In this document: positions 9,594 to 17,235 of the stretch, piece by piece
Layout: each line of letters starts with the position of its first letter
How positions within the stretch are numbered: the first letter of the stretch is position 1
NCBI GenBank assembly: GCA_937949585.1
Contig: CALEDW010000055.1
Coordinates: 1-18,943 of the forward strand
Reading direction: 5' to 3'
Length of the DNA: 18,943 bases
Origin: an uncultured Acidimicrobiia bacterium
GTDB taxonomy: Bacteria > Actinomycetota > Acidimicrobiia > IMCC26256 > CALEDW01
The notes under the pieces: generated by a model
Told to the model about the DNA's origin: nothing
Seen by the model: the letters and a program-made list of their open reading frames with translations, nothing else
Database searches by the model: none
Translations under genes and position numbers: made by a program

Positions 9594-10718
9594 GTGCAGG
9601 ACTTCACCCCCGAGCTCACCGAGCTGCGCCGACGCGTGGAGGCCGCCCACACCTACCTGAAGGGGGACGCGGCCCGACGTCGCATCGCCGAGCTCGAGGC
9701 GGAGGCCGCCCGACCGGACCTCTGGGACGACGCCGGCCGGGCGCGGGCCGTCACCACCGAGCTCGCGCACCTGCGCGACCGGCTCGAGCGCCACGAGGGG
9801 CTGGTCCGCCGGCTCTCGGACGCCGAGACGCTCGTGGAGCTCGCCCGCGAGGAGCACGACGAGTCGCTGGCACCCGAGATCGGCGAGGCCCTCGCCGCCC
9901 TCACCGCCGACCTCGAGCGACTCGAGCTCGAGTCGCTGTTCGGCGGCGAGTACGACGCGCGCGACGCGATCTGTGAGATCCACTCCGGGGCCGGCGGCAC
10001 CGATGCGCAGGACTGGGCCGAGATGCTGCTGCGCATGTACCTGCGGTGGGCGGAGCGCATGGGGTTCACCGTCACCCTCGACGAGGTGCAGCCCGGTGAG
10101 GAAGCCGGGATCACCTCGGCCACCTTCACGGTGAAGGGGCGGTTCGCGTTCGGGATGCTGCAGGCCGAGCGCGGTGTGCACCGCCTCGTGCGCATCTCAC
10201 CGTTCGACGCGCAGGCCCGTCGGCACACCGCGTTCGCCAGCTTCGACGCCGTTCCGGCGCTCGAGGAGGCCGAGGAGCCCAGGATCGACCCGTCGGAGCT
10301 GCGGATCGACACCTACCGCTCGTCCGGTGCGGGTGGGCAGCACGTGAACGTCACCGACTCGGCGGTGCGGATCACGCACCTGCCGACCGGGATCGTGGTG
10401 TCCTGCCAGAACGAACGCTCGCAGTTGCAGAACAAGACCCGGGCGTTGCAGATCCTCGCCGCCCGGCTGGCCGAACGCCAGCGGGAGGAACGCCGCCGGG
10501 AGTTGGAGGCGCTGTCGGCCGGGAAGCGGGAGGTGGCCTGGGGCAACCAGATCCGTTCCTATGTGCTCGCTCCCTACCAGTTGGTGAAGGACCTGCGCAC
10601 CGGGGTGGAGACCGGCAACGTCGATGCGGTGCTCGACGGGGAGCTCACCCCGTTCATCGAGGGCTACCTGCGCTGGCGGCGTGCGCAGGCCGAAGCGGCT
10701 CCCTCCGCCCCGGTCTGA
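9594..10718 (+). CDS. prfB: Peptide chain release factor 2
   Basis: Recognises UAA and UGA stop codons and triggers peptide release; 374 residues, the usual length. The stop-codon recognition tripeptide SPF is at 202-204 and the catalytic GGQ at 247-249 (SSGAGGQHVN). The N-terminal coiled region (1-115) is complete. The +1 programmed frameshift with an early in-frame UGA, known from E. coli prfB, is absent: the frame is continuous from GTG 9594. That GTG has no Shine-Dalgarno sequence. The gene is in the same reading frame as secA, separated only by the secA UGA and four codons. Synteny secA-prfB-ftsE-ftsX is typical of actinobacteria. Confidence 0.97.
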   Translation: MQDFTPELTELRRRVEAAHTYLKGDAARRRIAELEAEAARPDLWDDAGRARAVTTELAHLRDRLERHEGLVRRLSDAETLVELAREEHDESLAPEIGEALAALTADLERLELESLFGGEYDARDAICEIHSGAGGTDAQDWAEMLLRMYLRWAERMGFTVTLDEVQPGEEAGITSATFTVKGRFAFGMLQAERGVHRLVRISPFDAQARRHTAFASFDAVPALEEAEEPRIDPSELRIDTYRSSGAGGQHVNVTDSAVRITHLPTGIVVSCQNERSQLQNKTRALQILAARLAERQREERRRELEALSAGKREVAWGNQIRSYVLAPYQLVKDLRTGVETGNVDAVLDGELTPFIEGYLRWRRAQAEAAPSAPV

Positions 10719-10729
10719 TCCTCGACGGG

Positions 10730-10735
10730 TACCCT
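10730..10735 (+). promoter_or_regulatory. Candidate -10 element of ftsE
   Basis: TACCCT lies in the 28-base prfB-ftsE gap, 11 bases before ATG 10747, the same arrangement as TACACT before secA. It may drive ftsEX separately from secA-prfB. No -35 box is recognisable and no Shine-Dalgarno precedes the ATG. Confidence 0.38.
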
Positions 10736-10746
10736 GACGCGACCGC

Positions 10747-11433
10747 ATGATCCGCTTCGAGCACGTCACCAAGGTCTACAAGAACGACGTCGTGGCGCTG
10801 CGGGACGTCACCGTGGACGTCGCCAAGGGCGAGTTCGTGTTCCTGGTGGGGCCGTCGGGGTCGGGCAAGTCCACCTTCCTGCGCCTGCTGTTGCGGGAGG
10901 AGCTCCCCACCTCGGGCCGAATCGTCGTCGCCGGGCGCGACATCACACGCCTCGGCTCGTGGAAGATCCCGCAGCTGCGCCGCAACATCGGTTGCATCTT
11001 CCAGGACTACAAGCTGCTCCCCAACAAGACGGTGTACGAGAACGTCGCCTTCGCCTCCGAGGTGATCGGTCGGCCGCAGCACGTGATCCGGACCCAGGTG
11101 CCGCAGATCCTCGACCTGGTGGGGCTGGCCCGGAAGGCCGACAACTTCCCCGACGAGCTCTCCGGGGGGGAGCAGCAGCGGGTGTCGATCGCCCGGGCGT
11201 TCGTGAACCGGCCCCTCATCCTGCTCGCCGATGAACCGACCGGGAACCTCGACCCCACGACGACCACCGGCATCATGCGCCTCCTCGACCGGATCAACCG
11301 GACCGGCACCACGGTGGTCATGGCCACCCACGACTCGCGCATCGTCGACATGATGCGCCGGCGGGTCGTCGAGCTCGACCACGGGATGCTGGTGCGCGAC
11401 CAGGCCCGCGGCGTCTACGGCGTGGGGGGCTGA
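10747..11433 (+). CDS. ftsE: Cell-division ABC ATPase FtsE
   Basis: ATPase of the FtsEX complex, 228 residues, on the inner face of the membrane at the division site. With FtsX it does not transport a solute but signals to periplasmic or wall-bound peptidoglycan hydrolases (RipC in mycobacteria). Walker A GPSGSGKST (35-43), Q-loop IFQDYKLLPNKTVYENV (84-100, characteristic of FtsE), signature LSGGEQQ (138-144), Walker B ILLADE (158-163) followed by PTGNLD, and the switch-loop ATHD are all intact. ftsX starts 3 bases after its stop, so the two are translated together. Confidence 0.97.
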   Translation: MIRFEHVTKVYKNDVVALRDVTVDVAKGEFVFLVGPSGSGKSTFLRLLLREELPTSGRIVVAGRDITRLGSWKIPQLRRNIGCIFQDYKLLPNKTVYENVAFASEVIGRPQHVIRTQVPQILDLVGLARKADNFPDELSGGEQQRVSIARAFVNRPLILLADEPTGNLDPTTTTGIMRLLDRINRTGTTVVMATHDSRIVDMMRRRVVELDHGMLVRDQARGVYGVGG

Positions 11434-11436
11434 GCC

Positions 11437-12321
11437 GTGTGGTCCCGGACCGTCTACTTCGCGCGCGAGACGTTGATCTCGCTGCGCCGCAACCTGCTCA
11501 TGACCCTGGCCGGGGTCATCACGGTGTTCGTGTCGCTGTCGGTGCTCGGGGGAGCGCTGCTCATCTCCCGCATCGTCGACCACGGCACCAAGCAGTGGCA
11601 GGACGGCGTGGAGCTCGAGGTGTTCATGAACGTGGACGCCACCGACAACCAGATCGCGGCCATGCGCACGCTGCTGGCCGGGTCCGACGACGTCCGCCGC
11701 TTCACCTACCTCTCCAAGGACGACGCCTACCGTGAGTTCAAGCGGATCTTCCGCAACGATCCGGACTTCGTGTCGTCCATCGACGCCTCCGCGCTGCCCC
11801 CGTCGTTCCGGGTGGCCCCGTCACGGGCCGACCTCACCGACACGTTGGCCCGGCGGTTCGAGGGCGAGCCGGGGGTCGACGAGGTGAAGACGGCGTCCAA
11901 GGAGGTGAAGCGGCTGCTGTCGGCGACCCGCTTCCTGCGCCTCGGGTTCATGACCGTGTCCTTCGTGCTCGGCCTGGCCTCGCTGTTCCTCATCGTGAAC
12001 ACGATCCGGCTCGCCACCTTCGCCCGCCGTCGCGAGATCGAGGTCATGAAGCTGGTCGGGGCGTCGAACTGGTTCGTGCGGGTCCCGTTCATGCTGGAGG
12101 GACTCGTGCAGGGTCTCATCGGCGCCGGGTTCGCGTTCGGTGCCGTCGCCGCGCTGAAGGTGATCCTCACCGACGTGATCGACCGGAACTCCGCGTTCTA
12201 CCGCGGCTTCTACCTGACGAACGCCGACGCCACCCAGATCGGGATCGTCGTGCTGCTGCTGGGGGCGACGCTCGGGGTCATCGGCTCGGTCGTGGGTTTG
12301 CGCCGGTTCATCGAGACCTGA
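11437..12321 (+). CDS. ftsX: Cell-division permease-like protein FtsX
   Basis: Membrane partner of FtsE, 294 residues. It has the standard topology: cytoplasmic N-terminus, membrane segment 1 (about 22-44), an extracytoplasmic domain (about 45-165) that in relatives binds the hydrolase or its regulator, then three further segments (about 170-190, 215-245 and 266-287). The ARRREIEVMKLVGAS stretch (196-210), contacting FtsE, is the family hallmark. The GTG start is 3 bases after the ftsE stop. The usual actinobacterial neighbours downstream, an M23 peptidase and smpB, are not here; an SRAP gene follows after 9 bases. Confidence 0.96.
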   Translation: MWSRTVYFARETLISLRRNLLMTLAGVITVFVSLSVLGGALLISRIVDHGTKQWQDGVELEVFMNVDATDNQIAAMRTLLAGSDDVRRFTYLSKDDAYREFKRIFRNDPDFVSSIDASALPPSFRVAPSRADLTDTLARRFEGEPGVDEVKTASKEVKRLLSATRFLRLGFMTVSFVLGLASLFLIVNTIRLATFARRREIEVMKLVGASNWFVRVPFMLEGLVQGLIGAGFAFGAVAALKVILTDVIDRNSAFYRGFYLTNADATQIGIVVLLLGATLGVIGSVVGLRRFIET

Positions 12322-12330
12322 GCCCGGTCG

Positions 12331-13017
12331 ATGTGCGGCCGGTTCGCCCGGACCACGCCCCCGGCGGAGATCGCCGCCCAGTTCGGGGTGACCGAGGTGC
12401 TCGAGGGTCTCGACGACCGGCCCGACTGGAACGTGACCCCCCGTCGGACGGTGCCGGTGGTGCGCGACCCGGAGCCGCACCGCCGGGTGCTGGAACCGAT
12501 GCGCTGGGGACTGGTGCCGCGGTGGGCCAAGGACCCCTCGATCGGTGACCGGATGATCAACGCCCGGGCCGAGACGCTGGCGACCAAGCCGGCGTTCCGG
12601 CGGTCCCTCGCCCGCCGCCGCTGCGTCATCCCGGCCGACGGGTTCTACGAATGGCAGCCGGTCCCGGGGCGCCGCCGCAAACAGCCCTGGTACTTCCGGG
12701 CCCGGGACGGTCGCCCGCTGGCCTTCGCCGGCCTGTGGGAGGCGTGGCGGCCCGACAACGACGCGCCGTGGTTGGTGACCTGTGTGATCGTCACCACCGA
12801 CGCCAACCGGCTCATGGCCGCGGTCCACGACCGGATGCCGGCCATCCTCACCCCGGAACGGCTCGAGACCTGGCTGGACCCCGAGGTCGACGATCCCGCG
12901 GTGGTGGGGGCGCTGCTCGAACCGGCTCCCGAGGGGCTCCTCGAGTGCTGGCCGGTGTCGACCGAGGTGAACAACCCGGCGCACAACGGACCGGAGCTCG
13001 TCCGGCCGCTCGAGTGA
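12331..13017 (+). CDS. SRAP-family (YedK/HMCES) abasic-site-binding protein
   Basis: A 228-residue SRAP domain protein. The family forms a covalent thiazolidine link between its N-terminal cysteine and abasic sites in single-stranded DNA, shielding them during replication. Here Cys2 directly follows the initiator Met (MCGRFARTT), as needed after Met removal. The other active-site positions are present: Asn34 (WNVTP), Asn77 and Arg79 (MINARAET), Glu107 (DGFYEW) and His166 (VHDRMPAIL). It follows ftsX by 9 bases and probably shares its transcript, though the start lacks a clear ribosome site. Its stop is 2 bases from the stop of the convergent tetR gene. Confidence 0.95.
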   Translation: MCGRFARTTPPAEIAAQFGVTEVLEGLDDRPDWNVTPRRTVPVVRDPEPHRRVLEPMRWGLVPRWAKDPSIGDRMINARAETLATKPAFRRSLARRRCVIPADGFYEWQPVPGRRRKQPWYFRARDGRPLAFAGLWEAWRPDNDAPWLVTCVIVTTDANRLMAAVHDRMPAILTPERLETWLDPEVDDPAVVGALLEPAPEGLLECWPVSTEVNNPAHNGPELVRPLE

Positions 13018-13019
13018 CC

Positions 13020-13634
13020 TCAGGGCTCGAGGGCGTGGCGCAGCACCGACAGCACGTGCTCCCGGCGGGCGGCGAGCGCCTCGGGGCTGAGGGGATCGCC
13101 GCCGAGCAGGGAGCGGATGAGCGGCGCGTCGGAGAGGTACGACAGCACGGCGCCGTAGCCGGTGAGGAGCAGCTGGCGCGGGTCGTAGCGGCGCAGGCGC
13201 CCGGCGTCCATCTCCCGCTGGAGGAAGGCGACGCCCCGTTCGAACATCGGCCGGAGTGCCTCGGCGAGCTCCTCGGACAGCAACGGCCCGCCGTCGAGGG
13301 CCTCCCGACGGGTCAGGCGTACGAGCTCGGGGTGCTCCTCGAAGAAGCGGAACGCGGCGCGCAGTACCCGCTCCACCTGGGGCCAGCCCTGGACCGCCTC
13401 GGCGACGGCCTCGTCGACGAGGCGGGCCCAGTCGGCGAGGTCCTCGCGCAGGACGGCCTGGTAGAGCGCCTCCTTGGAGGGGAAGTGGTGCAGCAGGCTC
13501 GGCCGGCGGATCCCGACCTCGTCGGCGATCTCGTTGAGGCTCGTGGTCGCGAAGCCGTGCTCGGCGAACCGGCGGCGCGCCGCGCTCACGATCGCCGCCT
13601 TGGTGCCCCCCTCCGGCGTGTCCCCCTCGTGCAC
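13020..13634 (-). CDS. TetR-family transcriptional regulator
   Basis: A 204-residue TetR-type repressor. The helix-turn-helix is at about 28-55 (TTSLNEIADEVGIRRPSLLHHFPSKEALYQAVL), typical of the family, and the rest is the helical ligand-binding and dimerisation domain with no ligand clue. GTG 13634 is preferred; GTG 13643 is in frame but overlaps the candidate -10 hexamer. It lies 26 bases downstream of the LLM oxidoreductase gene on the same strand, so it likely regulates that group or itself, although no palindromic operator is apparent. An effector such as an acyl-CoA or xenobiotic is a guess from context only. Confidence 0.88.
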   Translation of the reverse strand: MHEGDTPEGGTKAAIVSAARRRFAEHGFATTSLNEIADEVGIRRPSLLHHFPSKEALYQAVLREDLADWARLVDEAVAEAVQGWPQVERVLRAAFRFFEEHPELVRLTRREALDGGPLLSEELAEALRPMFERGVAFLQREMDAGRLRRYDPRQLLLTGYGAVLSYLSDAPLIRSLLGGDPLSPEALAARREHVLSVLRHALEP

Positions 13635-13641
13635 CGCCGCC

Positions 13642-13647
13642 ACCCTA
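13642..13647 (-). promoter_or_regulatory. Candidate -10 element of the TetR gene
   Basis: The minus strand reads TAGGGT, 7 bases before GTG 13634, in the 26-base gap behind the oxidoreductase gene. The identical hexamer at the identical distance precedes the short-chain dehydrogenase start at 17217. It would give the regulator its own leaderless transcript. Confidence 0.4.
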
Positions 13648-13660
13648 GATCGGGGAGCGC

Positions 13661-14614
13661 TCAACGGGGGGCGAGGGCGGCGAGCACCCGGCGGGTCGTT
13701 GCCGGAGGGGCGAGGATCATCGGGGCGGTGGTGGTGGCCCCGGCCTCGGCGTAGCGCTCCACGCCCTCCGCGCAGGCCTCGGGCGAGCCGTGTACGACGA
13801 GCTCGTCGATGAGCCGGTCGGGGACCGCCTCCAGCGCCCCGGCCCGGTCTCCGGCCCGCCAGGCATCCCACATCGGCCGGAGCAGCTCCGCTCGTCCGAG
13901 CCAGTCGTGGAACGCGGCGTACACGGGTACGTTCAGGTACTCGGCGATCATGCGCCGGGCCAGGGCCCGGACCGCGTCGCGGTCCTCGGTGGGCAGGACG
14001 AAGATGCGGGCGACGATCTCCTTCCCCGGTCCCACCAGCGGGACCACGGTGCGGACGTCGTCGGGGGACAGCCAATTGATGATCGCCCCGTCGCCCTCCC
14101 GGCCGGCCAGGCGCAACATCCCCGGGCGCAGGGCCCCCACGAGGATCGGCGGCATCTGCTCGACGCGCACGCCGAGCCGGAAGCCGCGCACGGTGAAGGT
14201 GTCGTAGGCGTGGTCGACCTTCTCTCCCGCCAGCGCGGCGCGCAGGAACCGGATGGTGTCCCGCACGCGGTGCCACGGGCGTTCGAAGGGGATGCCGTTC
14301 CAGCGTTCGACGATCACCGGGCTGGAGGTGCCGAGGCCGACGGCCACCCGGCCGGGCGCGGCCTCCACCAGGCTCGCCACGGTCTGGGCGAGCAGGGCCG
14401 GTCCGCGGGTGAACACCGGCACGACCGCCTGGCCGAGGCGCAGGTCGGGGCTCCAGGCGGAGGCGAGGGCCAGCACCGTGAACGCGTCGTGCGCGTTCGC
14501 CTCCGCCGACCAGACGTCGGTGAAGCCCAGGTCGGCGAGCTCGGTGAACCACCGGCGGTGCTCGTGCAGCGGCACCCCGGTGATCGGGACGGTGACCCCG
14601 TGACGCCGGTGCAT
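13661..14614 (-). CDS. LLM-class flavin (probably F420)-dependent oxidoreductase
   Basis: A 317-residue luciferase-like monooxygenase fold (TIM barrel). The opening HGVTVPITGVPLHEHRRW, then ELADLGFTDVWSAEANAHDAFTVLALAS, then PVFTRGPALLAQTVASLVE, and VAVGLGTSSPVIVERWNG match actinobacterial F420-dependent LLM enzymes of the MSMEG-type subfamilies. The cofactor could be FMN rather than F420; the sequence does not settle it. The ATG overlaps the upstream thioesterase stop by one base (TGATG), implying translational coupling. With the thioesterase and the TetR gene it suggests oxidation of a lipid or a small hydrophobic compound; the substrate is unknown. Confidence 0.85.
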   Translation of the reverse strand: MHRRHGVTVPITGVPLHEHRRWFTELADLGFTDVWSAEANAHDAFTVLALASAWSPDLRLGQAVVPVFTRGPALLAQTVASLVEAAPGRVAVGLGTSSPVIVERWNGIPFERPWHRVRDTIRFLRAALAGEKVDHAYDTFTVRGFRLGVRVEQMPPILVGALRPGMLRLAGREGDGAIINWLSPDDVRTVVPLVGPGKEIVARIFVLPTEDRDAVRALARRMIAEYLNVPVYAAFHDWLGRAELLRPMWDAWRAGDRAGALEAVPDRLIDELVVHGSPEACAEGVERYAEAGATTTAPMILAPPATTRRVLAALAPR

Positions 14615-15438
14615 CAGTGCTCTCCCTCGTCGCCCGCCGGGGCGTCCCGCCAGGGCCGCACGATCGCCGACTGGCTGGCCGTGCCGAGCAGCGTCCCGTC
14701 CTGTGCCCACAGGTGCACGAGACCGTGCCCGAACCCGTCGGCCACCGCGTGCACCCGCACGTCGGCGAGGATCCAGTCGGTGCTCGCCCGGTGGGCGATC
14801 CGCAGCGTGTTGTCGAGGCTGTTCCCGCCGGCGCGCCGGCCGAGGGCCTGGGAGATCCCGAACGGGACGTAGTCGCCGATGATGGCCAGTGCGGCCGGCG
14901 AGAGCTCCAGCAGGCCGGGGAGGCGCACCCACAGGGCGGCCCGCCCGTCGCCGGGGGTGCCGTCGAGGGTGTCCATCGGGCGGGCCCGGGCGAGGCGCAT
15001 CTCGATCCGGTCCATGATCGTCGGCCGGTCGTGCTCGAAGTGCGGCCGGGGCGGGCAGTCCTCCGGCGGTGGCACCTCGGGCCGCTGCGCCCAGGAGCCC
15101 TGCCAGGGGATCTCGCGGCGGCCGAGGGCGGCGTTCACGGTGAGGATCTCGTCGTCGCCGGCCGCCGCCACCGCCCGGGCCTGGCTCACCTGGTGTCCCC
15201 GCACCACCTCCGTCACCCGGATGTCGAGCACGGTCGGCGGCCGGGCGAACGACAGGTACTGGCCGGTGGCCCACACCAGTGGTCGTCCGGTGACCCGCTC
15301 CAGCGCCTCGACGCAGGCGCCGAGGCCGCACCCCCCGAACAGGGCCCCGAGGCCCGAGCACAGCTCGTCCACGACCGGCAGCCGCCAGTGCCGGGGATCC
15401 TCGGTGGGCATGAGCCCGTAGAAGGTGAGGGCGTCCAC
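14614..15438 (-). CDS. TesB-like acyl-CoA thioesterase family protein (double hotdog)
   Basis: A 274-residue protein resembling acyl-CoA thioesterase II/TesC-like proteins of actinobacteria, with two hotdog halves. N-half: FGGCGLGACVEALERVTGRPLVWATGQYLSF, the hotdog helix and strand. C-half: an acidic LSPAALAIIGDYVPFGISQAL stretch and NSLDNTLRIAH, where the Asp-Asn-Thr region resembles the catalytic Asp region of TesB. It would hydrolyse acyl-CoA to free acid and CoA. The start is GTG 15438; the frame stays open for another 630 bases upstream but that is antisense to the pirin gene and not family-like. It is first of a likely three-gene unit with the LLM enzyme and the TetR regulator, divergent from pirin with a 60-base gap. 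Confidence 0.75.
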   Translation of the reverse strand: MDALTFYGLMPTEDPRHWRLPVVDELCSGLGALFGGCGLGACVEALERVTGRPLVWATGQYLSFARPPTVLDIRVTEVVRGHQVSQARAVAAAGDDEILTVNAALGRREIPWQGSWAQRPEVPPPEDCPPRPHFEHDRPTIMDRIEMRLARARPMDTLDGTPGDGRAALWVRLPGLLELSPAALAIIGDYVPFGISQALGRRAGGNSLDNTLRIAHRASTDWILADVRVHAVADGFGHGLVHLWAQDGTLLGTASQSAIVRPWRDAPAGDEGEH

Positions 15439-15446
15439 GGCCCGGC

Positions 15447-15452
15447 ATGCTA
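15447..15452 (-). promoter_or_regulatory. Candidate -10 element of the thioesterase operon
   Basis: The minus strand reads TAGCAT, 8 bases before GTG 15438, and is preceded by CCCC, as is the TAGGGT element at 17225-17230. A start about 7 bases downstream would give a leaderless mRNA. No -35 box is visible. Confidence 0.38.
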
Positions 15453-15498
15453 GGGGCCGGCCGGGAACAGGCCGCCGGGGGCGGAGGTTGGAGCGACC

Positions 15499-16350
15499 GT
15501 GACCGTGCACGGTTCCCCCGGCGCCGCCCACCGGACGCGGCCGGTGGTGCGGACCGTCCCGGCGGCGACGGTGCGGGAGGGCGCCGGCTTCGTGGTACAC
15601 CGGCCGTTCCCGACGCCGGCGCTGCCGGACTTCGACCCGTTCCTGCTGCTCGACGAGATGGGCCCCGCCACCTACGGGCCGGGCGAGGCGCTCGGCGCGC
15701 CCGACCACCCGCACCGGGGGTTCGAGACGGTGACCTACATGCTCGACGGTGCCTTCGAGCACGCGGACTCTGCCGGGCACGCGGGCCGGATCGGCCCCGG
15801 CGACGTGCAGTGGATGACCGCCGGCGCCGGCGTGGTGCACTCGGAGATGCCCGCGGCGGAGATCCGCCGGTCGGGCGGGCGGGTGCACGGCGTGCAGCTC
15901 TGGGTGAACCTTCCCCGGGCCCGCAAGCTGGTGGCCCCCCGGTACCAGGAGATCCCGGCCGCCGAGATCCCGACGGTGCGGTCGGACGGTGCGACGGTGC
16001 GGGTGATCGCCGGGACCTTCGCCGGCCGCTCCGGGCCGGTCGCCACCCACACGGCGGTGACCGTCGCCCACGTGCGTCTCGAGCCGGGCGCCGCGCTGGT
16101 GACCGAGCTCGATCCGGCGCAGCGCTGCTGCACCTATGCGTTCGGCGGTCCCCGGGTGCTGGTGGTGTACGGGGACGGCGACCGGCTGCGCCTCACCGCG
16201 GACGGGCCGGCCGACCTGCTCGTGCTGGCCGGGGTGCCACTGCGTGAACCGGTGGCCCGCTACGGGCCGTTCGTGATGAACACCCGGGAGGAGCTCGTCG
16301 CCGCGGTGGAGGACTACCGAGCCGGGCGCTTCGGGGCGATCGGCGCCTGA
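15499..16350 (+). CDS. Pirin family protein
   Basis: A 283-residue bicupin. The N-terminal cupin holds the four metal ligands at pirin spacing: His70 and His72 (DHPHRGFET), His114 and Glu116 (GVVHSEM), usually binding iron. The LDEMGP segment (51-56), GPGDVQWMTAGAGVVHSE (99-116) and HGVQLWVNLP are hallmarks of the family, and the C-terminal cupin ends with FVMNTREEL. Bacterial pirins vary in role: quercetin 2,3-dioxygenase activity (YhhW), or regulation of metabolic enzymes. The one here is unknown. GTG 15499 has a GGAG 5 bases upstream; GTG 15505 is an alternative. Divergent from the thioesterase; its stop codon abuts that of the convergent dehydrogenase. Confidence 0.92.
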   Translation: MTVHGSPGAAHRTRPVVRTVPAATVREGAGFVVHRPFPTPALPDFDPFLLLDEMGPATYGPGEALGAPDHPHRGFETVTYMLDGAFEHADSAGHAGRIGPGDVQWMTAGAGVVHSEMPAAEIRRSGGRVHGVQLWVNLPRARKLVAPRYQEIPAAEIPTVRSDGATVRVIAGTFAGRSGPVATHTAVTVAHVRLEPGAALVTELDPAQRCCTYAFGGPRVLVVYGDGDRLRLTADGPADLLVLAGVPLREPVARYGPFVMNTREELVAAVEDYRAGRFGAIGA

Positions 16351-17217
16351 TCAGGTGCCGGCGCCCGGGATCCCGAACGCCTCGGGTGGGGCCAGCCGCG
16401 GCTGGCGGCCGCTGCGCACGTCGTCGGCCCGCTGCTGGGCCAGCACGGCATGGTCGTCGTCGCTGAGGATGAAGAAGCGCTCGTCGCGGATCGCCGCCAC
16501 CACTCGGTCGGCGAGGTCGGCCGGGTCCATGCCGGCGGCGATCGTGGCCCGAACCGACTCGGCCAGCAGATCGTTGCCCAGCCCGGGCGGCGGGGCGCCG
16601 AGCCGGGCGGGCCAGTTGCGCTCCGACTCGTGGATGCGGGTGCGGATGAAGCCCGGGCACAGGACCGAGACCTTCACCGGCGAGCCGAGCATCGCCAGCT
16701 CGAGGGCCAGCGCCTCGGAGAGCCCCACGACCGCGTGCTTCGTCGCCGCGTACGGTGCCATGAACGGGATGGTGGTGAGCCCGGCCAGCGACGCGGTGTT
16801 CACGATGTGGCCCTCCTGCTGGGCGAGAAGCCGGGGCACGAAGGCGCGGATGCCGTGGAGCACGCCCCAGAAGTTCACCCCGAAGGTCCAGTCCCAGGCG
16901 TTCTGGGCGATCTCCCAGCTCGGTCCGCTGCTGCCGCCGACGCCGGCGTTGTTGCACACCACGTGCGCGGTGCCGAAGTGCTCGAAGGTGACCGTGGCCA
17001 GGTCGAGGACGGCATCGGCGTCGCTCACGTCGGTGGGGACCGCCCGCACCGGCGCGCCCCGGGCCGCCAACGCGTCGGCGACCTCCTGCAGCGGGTCCAC
17101 CTCGACGTCGGCGAGCACGACCCGCATCCCTTCGGCCGCGAAGCGCTCGGCCAGTCCCCGTCCGATGCCGCTGGCGGCGCCGGTGACCACCGCCACCTTG
17201 CCCTCGAGCTCCCGCAC
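16351..17217 (-). CDS. Short-chain dehydrogenase/reductase (classical SDR)
   Basis: A 288-residue Rossmann-fold oxidoreductase. Cofactor motif TGAASGIG (12-19), NNAG (89-92), and catalytic Ser143, Tyr156 and Lys160 (YAATK) are intact. Asp37 at the end of the second strand (VVLADVEVD) favours NAD(H) over NADP(H). The NWPARLG stretch (about 196-202) and the long C-terminus after RDERFFILSDDDHA are typical of an actinobacterial SDR subfamily acting on hydrophobic or steroid-like alcohols, but the substrate cannot be read from the sequence. GTG 17217 fits the family start MRELEGKVAVVTG. It is 18 bases downstream of the secreted CAP protein gene on the same strand, with its own candidate -10 element. 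Confidence 0.93.
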   Translation of the reverse strand: MRELEGKVAVVTGAASGIGRGLAERFAAEGMRVVLADVEVDPLQEVADALAARGAPVRAVPTDVSDADAVLDLATVTFEHFGTAHVVCNNAGVGGSSGPSWEIAQNAWDWTFGVNFWGVLHGIRAFVPRLLAQQEGHIVNTASLAGLTTIPFMAPYAATKHAVVGLSEALALELAMLGSPVKVSVLCPGFIRTRIHESERNWPARLGAPPPGLGNDLLAESVRATIAAGMDPADLADRVVAAIRDERFFILSDDDHAVLAQQRADDVRSGRQPRLAPPEAFGIPGAGT

Positions 17218-17224
17218 GGTGGGA

Positions 17225-17230
17225 ACCCTA
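17225..17230 (-). promoter_or_regulatory. Candidate -10 element of the SDR gene
   Basis: The minus strand reads TAGGGT, 7 bases before GTG 17217, inside the 18-base gap to the upstream gene. Same hexamer and same spacing as the element at 13642-13647. Predicts a separate leaderless transcript for the dehydrogenase. Confidence 0.4.
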
Positions 17231-17235
17231 GGGGA

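Noticed and set aside
9594..9680. Programmed +1 frameshift in prfB
   Set aside because: The frame is open from GTG 9594 through GGQ with no early in-frame UGA.
11821..12984. Minus-strand open frame antisense to ftsX and the SRAP gene
   Set aside because: Histidine- and arginine-rich shadow; both plus-strand genes have complete family motifs.
15439..16071. Extension of the thioesterase frame upstream of GTG 15438
   Set aside because: It is antisense to pirin, whose metal ligands and motifs are intact, and the protein match begins only after GTG 15438.
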